From an uncultured Clostridia bacterium (GTDB lineage Bacteria > Bacillota > Clostridia > Christensenellales > CAG-314), in the NCBI GenBank assembly GCA_934203075.1, contig CAKPYT010000041.1, positions 1-7,301 of the forward strand: a DNA stretch of 7,301 nucleotides, read 5' to 3'. Of the stretch, positions 1-5,841 are shown in pieces (position 1 is the first letter of the stretch; each line of letters opens with the position of its first letter). The notes beneath the pieces were generated by a model. It ran no database searches. It was not told where the DNA came from and saw only the letters and a list, made by a program, of their open reading frames with translations. The position numbers and the translations under genes are program-made.

Positions 1-230
1 TGACGTCACTGGCGAAAACGCCGGGAAGGCAGAAAAACGGTATTGGAAGCCATAAGCCAGGAGACCTGCCCGATAGCCGTAAGTATGAACTTTTCGGTGA
101 GGCGAGGTTCGTGCGGGATCGTGATTCTTTTGTGCGTGAGAAGAGCACCTCCGGGAACGGTGCATCCTCCCATGCAATACGACTTCGCATTTTTCAGGCA
201 ATCACCGAGCGGTGATTGCCTTTTACTTTC
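1..230 (+). promoter_or_regulatory. Cobalamin riboswitch 1, 5'-truncated by the window start
   Basis: This is the 3' half of a cobalamin riboswitch leader (Rfam Cobalamin family) controlling the lipoprotein gene that starts at 321. Visible hallmarks are CACTG at 7-11, a GGCG/CGCC hairpin, GGGAAGGC at 23-30, and the B12 box AGCCAGGAGACCTGCC at 55-70. The 3' strand of closing stem P1 is TAGCCGT at 74-80; its 5' partner lies before the window. Bases 1-115 match the complete second riboswitch (3680-3794) at 114 of 115 positions, the only difference being at 44. The expression platform has a short hairpin (87-92 with 105-110) whose loop carries TCGGTGA (94-100). That heptamer is exactly complementary to TCACCGA (202-208) in the terminator, so antitermination without ligand and termination with ligand is the likely logic. 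The promoter is outside the window. Confidence 0.93.
196..230 (+). terminator. Intrinsic terminator of riboswitch 1
   Basis: An 11-bp perfect stem (196-206 with 211-221) has a GAGC loop and is followed by TTTTACTTTC. It lies between the riboswitch aptamer and the 321 start codon, so it is the likely attenuator. The U-tract is interrupted by AC, which may make it leakier than the second copy. The stem core (GCAATCACC/GGTGATTGC) is shared with the terminator at 3864-3893. Confidence 0.85.
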
Positions 231-278
231 TCCTTGGCATCGCCTCGCCGGACGGTTCTCTTTCCCCGATTCATCTGA

Positions 279-320
279 AGCCCGCAAGGGCTATGTATGA
301 GAAAATCTCAGGAGGTACCT
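279..320 (+). promoter_or_regulatory. Ribosome binding site and small GNRA hairpin before the first lipoprotein gene
   Basis: AGGAGG at 310-315 lies five bases before ATG 321, a near-ideal Shine-Dalgarno site, and it decides the start. The upstream in-frame ATG at 297 has no comparable site and would add eight charged residues in front of a clean lipoprotein signal peptide. Just upstream, AGCCC (279-283) and GGGCT (288-292) can form a small hairpin with a GCAA tetraloop. Whether that hairpin has a role is unknown. Confidence 0.8.
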
Positions 321-3011
321 ATGAAAAAGCAACTCTTCAAAACCGCGTTGGTGTTGTTGACGATTGCACTCTGCTGCAGCCTTTTTGCGGCGTGCAACCC
401 CACCCAACCGGAAGAAACCAAATGCACCGTCTCCTTTCAACTGGACGGCGGGCACATGGACGGAAACGACACGTCCGTTGTCGTAGCCAAAGGATCCACG
501 CTGGATCTTTCGCGCTTTACCGCAAGTAAAGACGGTTACCGTTTTGCCAGCTGGAACGACGGGAGCAAATCCTACACGGCAACAGAATCGATCCTGGTGG
601 AAAAGGACATGACGCTGACCGCCAACTGGACGAAACTTTCGTACAACGTATCGTTTGACCCGAACGGCGGAACCATGCAAACGACTGCCATCGAAAAAGA
701 ATTCGGATCGCAATTGAATCTGGCAGAATTCGCCCCTGTACGCGAAGCTTATCGTCTGAAAGGTTGGAAAGCGGGCGAAACGGAATATCAGCCGGACGCT
801 GTCGTGACCGTTTCCGCAGCGATGACTTTTGTAGCACAATGGACTCTGGACGTGACGGATGCTTCAAACTTCGTATTCGATACCACGGGTGAAACCGCTG
901 TGCTGACGGGATTGTCTTCCGACTGCACACTGGAAACGTTGGTGGTGCCGGGCGAAGCGGAAGGAAAACGCGTTACCAAAATCGACGGAGGCGCCTTCAG
1001 CTACAACTCCAAGATTCACAAAGTATATCTGGACGACATGACCGACCTCGTAGAGATTGGCGATTCGGCCTTCTCCGGATCGAAAAACCTGGAATTCGTG
1101 AGCCTGCGCGGCCTCAGCAAACTGACCACGTTGGGAGACTCTACCTTCTACGGGGCTTACAACGAAACGAACCTGCTGAAAACGGTAGACTTTACCGGCT
1201 GCTCCGCACTGGAAAGCATCGGCCAGATGTGCTTTAACTGGCAAGCCGCATTGGAATCGGTAGACCTGACCCCTTGCACTTCGTTAAAAACGATCGACCG
1301 CCAGATGTTCGACGGCTGCAGTTCTTTGAAAACCGTAAAATTCCCGGTGAGCCTGCAATCCATTGCCGCAGAACGCGGTATGGACTTCTTCCGTGCCTGC
1401 ACCTCTTTGGAAAGCATTGAGGTCGCTGCCGGCAACCTGTATTTCGAAAGCGAAAACGGCGTGTTCTACGCTGCCGGAAAAACGGAACTGATTAAGTATC
1501 CTTCTGCCAGCACCGCAGCAACAAGCTTCACCGTGCCCTCTACCGTTAAGAAAATCTGGGCGTATGCTTTCAGCTATGCAGAGAACCTGCAATCCATCGA
1601 CGTTTCGCAATGCCAGCCGGAACTCATCGGCTACGGCGCATTCGAAGGCTGCTCCAACGCTACCATCGAACTGCCCTTTGACGCCGAAGGGAAATACAAA
1701 CACGGATCCTGCTCGCTCGGCAGAGGATGGGCAACGGGCGCAAAACAACTGAACTATCAGACCTTTGTGCGCATTGAACTGACCGTCAGCGGCATTACGG
1801 ATAACTCCGCAGTGACCGAACCCACCGCAACGATTCGTGCTTCCGCAACCTATGGAACGGAAACCCCTGCTATCACCGTGAAACTGAACGGAACGATTGT
1901 GACCGCAGAGGCGGACGGTTCGTACCTCCTGACCTACACGGCAGGAAAGAACACGGTAGAAGTGCTGGCACAAGGCTCTGACGATTCCGCAATGTATACC
2001 TACACCGTAACTTACAATACGAAGCCGACCATTTCGACCACTGTGGAAAACAACAAAACGTACTACGGCGACACGTTGGAATTCGACGTAACGGCAAAAA
2101 CGGCTGCGGGTGTTGCACTCGGCGCGGATGCCATCAGCCTCAAAACGAACTGGGGCTACGGCCTGAACCCGTTGATGGATACCTACGTAACGAAGACCGT
2201 TGTGGGCGACAAAGTACACGTTGCAATCGACTTTGCCGCGCTGTGGGAGAACTTCTTCTACGAAGGCGGAACCTTCACGCTGCAGGTAACCGCTACCGAC
2301 GGTGCGGCATCCGAAAGCGTGTCCTACACGATCGAACACTCTCAAACCGTACCCGCCCCCACAATTACCACGACCGTGGAAAACAATCGTGTTTACTACG
2401 GCAGCACACTGGAATTCGACGTAACGGCAAAAACGGCGGCAGGCGTTGCACTCGGTGCGGACGCTATCAGCCTCAAAACGAACTGGGGCTACGGATTGAA
2501 CCCGTTGATGGCAAGCACCGTGACAAAAACCGTTGTGGGTGACAAAGTGCACGTTGCAATCGACTTCGATACGCTGTGGAGCATGTTTGTTTACGAAGGC
2601 GGAACCTTCACGTTGCAGGTAACCGCTACCGACGGCAACCTTTCTGCCGACGTTTCGTACACCATCGAACATCGCCAGAACCCGACCTTTACGGCGGAAG
2701 GCCTGACGGACGGCTTTGAATTCTCGCAAGACGTCACCGTTACCGTGACGGCGAAAGAGGCAGACGGCACCGCCATTGACGCAGCCAGAATCGAATTTCA
2801 GATGGAACTGTGGACCAACAACTGGAAAACCATTACCGCTACGGTTGTTTCCTCCGAAAAGGGCGTGATTACCTTTACCCTCAGTTATTCCAGCATCGAC
2901 ACTAACTATTCGATGGGTATGATGGAACCCTTCACGGTCGAAATTCGTTTGAAAGACGAAGCCGGCAACGTGATTGCTACCATCGCATATAAAAACTGCG
3001 ACCTGGCATAA
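321..3011 (+). CDS. B12-riboswitch-controlled surface lipoprotein with InlB-type repeats, BspA-like LRRs and Ig-like modules
   Basis: The 896-residue protein starts at ATG 321. A lipoprotein signal peptide (KK at 2-3, hydrophobic core, LFAAC) puts the lipidated cysteine at about C25. Residues 35-103 and 105-174 are two Listeria-Bacteroides (InlB B-repeat, Flg_new) modules, each with an F..(D/N)GG strand near the start and a W near the end. Residues about 180-480 form an LRR_5/BspA-type domain with recurring 'I...AF..(C)..L..V' units. Residues about 484-567 are an Ig-like module, 569-673 and 680-784 are near-identical Ig-like tandem modules, and 785-896 are a fourth. There is no sortase motif, transmembrane anchor or enzyme motif. 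BspA-type and InlB-type domains generally mediate adhesion or protein binding. A cobalamin riboswitch upstream and a strong terminator downstream make it a single-gene B12-repressed unit. A role in corrinoid capture or in docking partner proteins is inference from regulation; a plain adhesin is the alternative. Confidence 0.95.
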   Translation: MKKQLFKTALVLLTIALCCSLFAACNPTQPEETKCTVSFQLDGGHMDGNDTSVVVAKGSTLDLSRFTASKDGYRFASWNDGSKSYTATESILVEKDMTLTANWTKLSYNVSFDPNGGTMQTTAIEKEFGSQLNLAEFAPVREAYRLKGWKAGETEYQPDAVVTVSAAMTFVAQWTLDVTDASNFVFDTTGETAVLTGLSSDCTLETLVVPGEAEGKRVTKIDGGAFSYNSKIHKVYLDDMTDLVEIGDSAFSGSKNLEFVSLRGLSKLTTLGDSTFYGAYNETNLLKTVDFTGCSALESIGQMCFNWQAALESVDLTPCTSLKTIDRQMFDGCSSLKTVKFPVSLQSIAAERGMDFFRACTSLESIEVAAGNLYFESENGVFYAAGKTELIKYPSASTAATSFTVPSTVKKIWAYAFSYAENLQSIDVSQCQPELIGYGAFEGCSNATIELPFDAEGKYKHGSCSLGRGWATGAKQLNYQTFVRIELTVSGITDNSAVTEPTATIRASATYGTETPAITVKLNGTIVTAEADGSYLLTYTAGKNTVEVLAQGSDDSAMYTYTVTYNTKPTISTTVENNKTYYGDTLEFDVTAKTAAGVALGADAISLKTNWGYGLNPLMDTYVTKTVVGDKVHVAIDFAALWENFFYEGGTFTLQVTATDGAASESVSYTIEHSQTVPAPTITTTVENNRVYYGSTLEFDVTAKTAAGVALGADAISLKTNWGYGLNPLMASTVTKTVVGDKVHVAIDFDTLWSMFVYEGGTFTLQVTATDGNLSADVSYTIEHRQNPTFTAEGLTDGFEFSQDVTVTVTAKEADGTAIDAARIEFQMELWTNNWKTITATVVSSEKGVITFTLSYSSIDTNYSMGMMEPFTVEIRLKDEAGNVIATIAYKNCDLA
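2025..2339 (+). repeat. Tandem Ig-like module, copy 1
   Basis: This 105-residue unit (residues 569-673 of the lipoprotein) begins PTI and ends SYTIEH. It recurs 333 bases (111 codons) downstream with 89 of 105 residues identical by hand alignment. A 35-residue run from TLEFD to NPLM is identical. Differences cluster in two short segments, DTY versus AST near the middle and the residues around the LW pair, plus the last loop. Confidence 0.9.
2358..2672 (+). repeat. Tandem Ig-like module, copy 2
   Basis: This is the second copy of the unit at 2025-2339, in frame at an exact 333-base spacing, separated by a six-residue linker (SQTVPA). The high DNA-level similarity as well as protein similarity points to recent internal duplication or recombination. 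It probably acts as a spacer that projects the N-terminal LRR domain away from the cell, or as a repeated binding module. Confidence 0.9.
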
Positions 3012-3031
3012 CTCGCCGGACACGTTTTCAT

Positions 3032-3063
3032 CGTGAAGAGGAGACCTCCTTTTGCTCTTCACG
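3032..3063 (+). other. Inverted repeat in the 3' untranslated region
   Basis: CGTGAAGAG (3032-3040) and CTCTTCACG (3055-3063) are perfect 9-base complements around a 14-base loop. A competing small hairpin AGGAG/CTCCT (3039-3043 with 3046-3050) lies inside. No U-tract follows directly, so it is not itself a canonical terminator. It may protect the 3' end of the mRNA together with the terminator 15 bases downstream. Confidence 0.6.
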
Positions 3064-3077
3064 GTATCGTATAGAGT

Positions 3078-3116
3078 GTGCAGCCCCGGAATTTTCCGGG
3101 GCTGCACTTTCTTTTT
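3078..3116 (+). terminator. Strong intrinsic terminator after the first lipoprotein gene
   Basis: A 12-bp perfect GC-rich stem (GTGCAGCCCCGG at 3078-3089 with CCGGGGCTGCAC at 3096-3107) has a six-base AATTTT loop and is followed by TTTCTTTTT. It sits 67 bases after the stop codon at 3009-3011 and separates the first unit from the second. The other strand has no U-tract, so it should act in the + direction only. Confidence 0.95.
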
Positions 3117-3503
3117 GAAAACGTAATCGAACCCGATGAACTGGAAGGCGGTTTCTGATTTCTCTTTTTCTTTTTGCCGCTTTGCCCCTTCTTTTTGCTT
3201 CTTTTTGTTTTCCCCTTCCTTTTCCGCCCCCGAAGATTTCTCCCGGCGCCGTTTTTTGCCGGAACCCGTACGAAAAAAAGCAAACGAACGGCAAACCAAA
3301 CGCAACGACGGCGTAGCACAGGACGACCGATGCGGCGCGGATGCGCATGCCGGGAACTCTCCCGCAAAGCCGCTTTACACGAACCGAAGCAGAAACAGCC
3401 GCGACCGTTTTGCGCAGACTTGCACCGACTTGCGCAGACAAAAACGGAACGTGCGCGACCGGACAAAAAAGAACAAAATGTTTTCCGAACCGACGTGTTT
3501 TAC
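3117..3503. other. Gene-free intergenic stretch with a pyrimidine-rich segment
   Basis: No credible gene is seen here. From about 3158 to 3240 the + strand is strongly C/T-rich with repeated CTTTTTG-like runs; from about 3270 it turns A/G/C-rich. A small inverted repeat CCGGC/GCCGG (3243-3247 with 3258-3262) flanks a GCCGTTTTTT stretch, and TGCGCAGAC occurs twice (3411-3419 and 3431-3439). Open frames on both strands have low-complexity translations, lack ribosome binding sites, and overlap in several frames, as expected by chance. Its role, if any beyond spacing the two units, is unknown. Confidence 0.6.
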
Positions 3504-3532
3504 TTGACAGTTTGCGGAATATCTTTTACACT
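3504..3532 (+). promoter_or_regulatory. Sigma-A-type promoter for the riboswitch 2 operon
   Basis: A perfect -35 box TTGACA (3504-3509), a 17-base spacer and a -10 box TACACT (3527-3532; 4 of 6 matches to TATAAT) form a good housekeeping promoter. The predicted start, near 3539-3540, lies just before a stable hairpin and about 45 bases before the aptamer. This gives a leader of about 425 bases before ATG 3965. Confidence 0.85.
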
Positions 3533-3544
3533 TGTTTTAGCTTA

Positions 3545-3568
3545 TTTCTGCCGAGATTTCGGCAGAAA
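3545..3568 (+). promoter_or_regulatory. 5'-terminal leader hairpin or operator-like palindrome
   Basis: TTTCTGCCGA (3545-3554) and TCGGCAGAAA (3559-3568) form a perfect 10-bp stem with a GATT loop, placed within a few bases of the predicted transcription start. No U-tract follows. It could be a 5' hairpin stabilising the mRNA, or a palindromic DNA operator for an unidentified repressor. The sequence does not decide between these. Confidence 0.6.
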
Positions 3569-3583
3569 CTCAGAATGAAACAG

Positions 3584-3893
3584 ACGGCTAAGAGGTTGCG
3601 CGAACCGCGCATGAAAAGGGAATGCGGTGAGAATCCGCAGTTCAGCTCACTCTACTGTATTTGGCTAATCGTTTTTTGTTGACGTCACTGGCGAAAACGC
3701 CGGGAAGGCAGAAAAACGGTATCGGAAGCCATAAGCCAGGAGACCTGCCCGATAGCCGTAAGTATGAACTTTTCGGTGAGGCGAGGTTCGTGCGAGCTAT
3801 GTTTTGCAGCCGTTGCGGAGGGCTCCTTCGCAATGTGCTTGACATGCGTATCGCAGTAATCAGAAGCAATCACCGAAAGTGATTGCTTTTTTT
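3584..3893 (+). promoter_or_regulatory. Cobalamin riboswitch 2, complete
   Basis: This is a complete cobalamin aptamer plus expression platform ahead of the DUF4430/barrel operon. Closing stem P1 is ACGGCTA (3584-3590) with TAGCCGT (3753-3759). P2 is TGCGCG/CGCGCA (3597-3602 with 3606-3611). The conserved core includes GGGAA..GCGGTG..AATCC (3618-3636), ACTGT (3654-3658), CACTG (3686-3690), GGGAAGGC (3702-3709) and the B12 box AGCCAGGAGACCTGCC (3734-3749). Downstream, a hairpin (3766-3771 with 3784-3789) displays TTCGGTGA in its loop; the nine bases TTTCGGTGA at 3771-3779 are exactly complementary to 3870-3878 in the terminator. A further hairpin lies at 3813-3833. The predicted logic is terminator formation and gene shut-off when cobalamin binds. 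The ligand subtype (adenosyl- versus methyl/hydroxo-cobalamin) is not assigned. Confidence 0.97.
3864..3893 (+). terminator. Intrinsic terminator of riboswitch 2
   Basis: A perfect 10-bp stem (3864-3873 with 3879-3888) has a CGAAA loop and runs into seven T residues (3887-3893). It lies 71 bases before the ATG at 3965, so it is an attenuator rather than an end-of-gene terminator. Its 5' arm and loop (3870-3878) are complementary to 3771-3779, which gives the alternative antiterminated structure. Confidence 0.9.
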
Positions 3894-3952
3894 CATGACG
3901 CGGGCAATTCCGGCAGGAAAAAAGCGCGGCCTATCGATCACCGAACACTATC

Positions 3953-3957
3953 AGGAG
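3953..3957 (+). promoter_or_regulatory. Ribosome binding site of the DUF4430 lipoprotein gene
   Basis: AGGAG lies seven bases before ATG 3965 and supports that start, which also opens directly into a lipoprotein signal peptide. TCACCGAA at 3938-3945, slightly upstream, repeats the terminator's switch sequence. Confidence 0.8.
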
Positions 3958-3964
3958 ACTACTT

Positions 3965-5824
3965 ATGAAACCGTTTAGCAAAAAACACGTTGTTTGTGCA
4001 TTGTTGCTGCTTTGCACGCTTTTTGCCGTTTTTGCCGCCTGCACCCCTGCTGCGGCAGAATTCTCGTACGCGACAGACCTTACGGACGGCGTAACACTCA
4101 CCTCTTCGGAACTGAACTTCCGCCTGTCCGTTGCTTACGGCTCGCAGAGCTGCGAAGTGGAAATATCCAACGGGGGCGTTTACGCCACCAAAACGGAGGA
4201 CGGATACCGCCTGTACCTCAGCAAAGGCGAAAACGAAATTCTCGTGACGGCCACCTGCGGGAGTACCAAAGACGAACGCATTTACCACGTGACCTACCGT
4301 TGTGATTTTGCCATTACCACCGACGTGGAAGAAGTGCCCGTCGTGAATGACGTGCTGACGTTTACGGCAGGTGCGACGCTGAACGATGCGGCCTGCGCCA
4401 TTGTGGTGCAGCAGAACGCAACGACGCTGCAAGCCGAAAGCGGCCGCTACACCGCAACGCTTCAGAAAGGCGAAAACGTTTTTACGTTTACGGCACGCAG
4501 CGGGGATCTCACCCGAACCGAAACGAAAAAAATCGTTTACGAAGGGTTTAACATCCCTACCGACCTGACGTCTTCCACCGTGGCGGAACCGCAAAAGACC
4601 TTTTTGGCAAACGCCGTATACGGACAGACCGTTTGTGATTTGAGCGTATCCGTAAACGGGAATGCCCTCTCCCCTGTTTCCGGCACGAAATATGTTTTGG
4701 AAATGCCGCAAAGCGGCGTTTATATCGTAAAATTTGTGGCGACGCACGGCAGAATGAGCCAAACAAAGGAAATCACCGTGAAATACACGAGCGATCCGCC
4801 GCGGTTTGAGACTCTTTCGATCGAAGACGACGCCTCCTACCGCGGAAACGTCTTTTCGTTTGAAGTGGTAGCAAGAGATGCCCTGGGGGGAAAACTGGAC
4901 GACTCGCTGTTCTCGTTTGCGGTGGATTGGGACGCCGACGACGGCACAGACAACTTTGTTGCGCTTGATTCGTCGGACATCAAACTGGTGTGGAGCGATA
5001 CCGAAAAAACCAGTTATCGCATCGATTTTACCAAAGGTGCGTTTGCCGGCTGCAAAGGCAAAAAGTTTCTGTTCCGCGTGACGGCAGGCTCCTTTGGGAA
5101 AAGCGTTTCCCGCACGGTGTCCATGACCTACGTCGGGGCAAGTTCCGACGGATCCATCGGGTTCGTATCCTTCTCGATGGAAGCGTTTACCATCAGCAAA
5201 GGCTACCTGGTGGAACCTATGTCCGTGGAAATTTTCGAAAACGAAAACTTCGCGCACGTGCTGGATCGGCTGCTGAAAGAACAAGGCTGGACGTACACCT
5301 ATACCGGTACGTTAGACGCAGGCTTCTACCTTGCAACCGTCACCGGTGTTTCGTTGGAAAACAACGTCATCGCCCCGACCCTGCTGACGCAGTTGGAAAG
5401 CAAGGGTGCACAAATTTTTACAACGACGCTGGAGCCGAAAGACAGCGGCAAGTACACGCTCGGCGAATTTGACTTTACCTCCGGCTCCGGCTGGATGTAC
5501 AGCGTGAACAACTCCTTCCCCAACTATGGCTTTGCGGATTACTACCCGCAGGACGGGGACGTCGTTCGCGTGCAATTTACGCTTGCCATCGGCAGCGATC
5601 TCGGCGGCGGTTATGCAATGGGCTCCGCCAATGCCAACTACGACGCTGAATACCCGAACTACGGGGCCATTCTGAAACTGCTGACGAAAATTAAAGACAA
5701 CGATTTTTACGGGAAAAGCGAAAACGTTTACTACGACACGCTGGACACGATTGCACACTGGGATGCAACGACGGAAGAACTGACCGACTGCATCGCCACT
5801 CTGAACAAAACTTATCTTTCCTGA
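3965..5824 (+). CDS. DUF4430 (transcobalamin C-terminal-like) lipoprotein, B12-riboswitch-controlled
   Basis: The 619-residue protein has a lipoprotein signal peptide ending FAAC, with C26 as the lipidation site. Four Ig-like modules follow, each ending in a Y-containing strand: about 31-115, 116-195, 196-275 and 278-390. The first and third resemble the 484-567 module of the upstream lipoprotein, and the fourth resembles that protein's tandem modules. Residues about 405-560 match DUF4430 (Pfam PF14478), with the signature GSGWMYSVNN (W510) followed by NYGFADYYPQDGDVVRVQF. In animal intrinsic factor and transcobalamin this fold is the C-terminal beta domain that closes over cobalamin. A helical, Y/D-rich tail (about 565-619) ends the protein. 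It is the first gene of an operon, 17 bases before the barrel gene. Lipid-anchored corrinoid binding is inferred from fold, partner and riboswitch; other DUF4430 proteins need not bind B12. Confidence 0.93.
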   Translation: MKPFSKKHVVCALLLLCTLFAVFAACTPAAAEFSYATDLTDGVTLTSSELNFRLSVAYGSQSCEVEISNGGVYATKTEDGYRLYLSKGENEILVTATCGSTKDERIYHVTYRCDFAITTDVEEVPVVNDVLTFTAGATLNDAACAIVVQQNATTLQAESGRYTATLQKGENVFTFTARSGDLTRTETKKIVYEGFNIPTDLTSSTVAEPQKTFLANAVYGQTVCDLSVSVNGNALSPVSGTKYVLEMPQSGVYIVKFVATHGRMSQTKEITVKYTSDPPRFETLSIEDDASYRGNVFSFEVVARDALGGKLDDSLFSFAVDWDADDGTDNFVALDSSDIKLVWSDTEKTSYRIDFTKGAFAGCKGKKFLFRVTAGSFGKSVSRTVSMTYVGASSDGSIGFVSFSMEAFTISKGYLVEPMSVEIFENENFAHVLDRLLKEQGWTYTYTGTLDAGFYLATVTGVSLENNVIAPTLLTQLESKGAQIFTTTLEPKDSGKYTLGEFDFTSGSGWMYSVNNSFPNYGFADYYPQDGDVVRVQFTLAIGSDLGGGYAMGSANANYDAEYPNYGAILKLLTKIKDNDFYGKSENVYYDTLDTIAHWDATTEELTDCIATLNKTYLS

Positions 5825-5826
5825 AA

Positions 5827-5832
5827 CGGAGG
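5827..5832 (+). promoter_or_regulatory. Ribosome binding site of the barrel-protein gene
   Basis: CGGAGG lies nine bases before ATG 5842, in the 17-base gap after the stop of the preceding gene. No terminator or promoter fits in the gap, so the two genes should be co-transcribed and share the cobalamin switch. Confidence 0.8.
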
Positions 5833-5841
5833 CTCCCCTTC

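Noticed and set aside
297..320. Upstream in-frame ATG at 297 as the start of the first lipoprotein
   Set aside because: It lacks a good ribosome binding site and would put a charged extension before the signal peptide. ATG 321 has AGGAGG at ideal spacing.
1284..3305. Long minus-strand open frame (673 codons) opposite the first lipoprotein gene
   Set aside because: It is a shadow of the + strand gene: His/Arg/Gly/Val-rich, without recognisable domains, and it runs through the terminator. The + strand frame has a signal peptide, ribosome binding site and clear domains.
3411..3439. Direct repeat TGCGCAGAC as a possible CRISPR or iteron array
   Set aside because: There are only two 9-base copies 20 bases apart, with no further units or associated genes.
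3136..3578. Overlapping + strand open frames in the intergenic region, one with a Phe/Ser/Cys-rich N-terminus resembling a membrane segment
   Set aside because: The hydrophobic stretch is the translation of the CTTTTT-rich block. The rest is Arg/Lys-rich low-complexity sequence, no ribosome binding site is seen, and one frame runs through the promoter at 3504-3532.
3839..3844. TTGACA inside the riboswitch 2 expression platform as a second promoter
   Set aside because: No -10 box follows at 16-18 bases; the corresponding position falls in the terminator stem.
3685..3873. Minus-strand open frame across riboswitch 2, with a near-copy across riboswitch 1 (6-287)
   Set aside because: The shared peptide is the antisense translation of the duplicated riboswitch aptamer, not a conserved protein. 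There is no ribosome binding site, and the RNA structure explains the conservation.
3959..5284. Minus-strand open frame (441 codons) opposite the DUF4430 gene
   Set aside because: It is a shadow frame with biased His/Arg/Gly/Phe content and no recognisable domain. It starts inside the DUF4430 coding region and ends over that gene's start codon.
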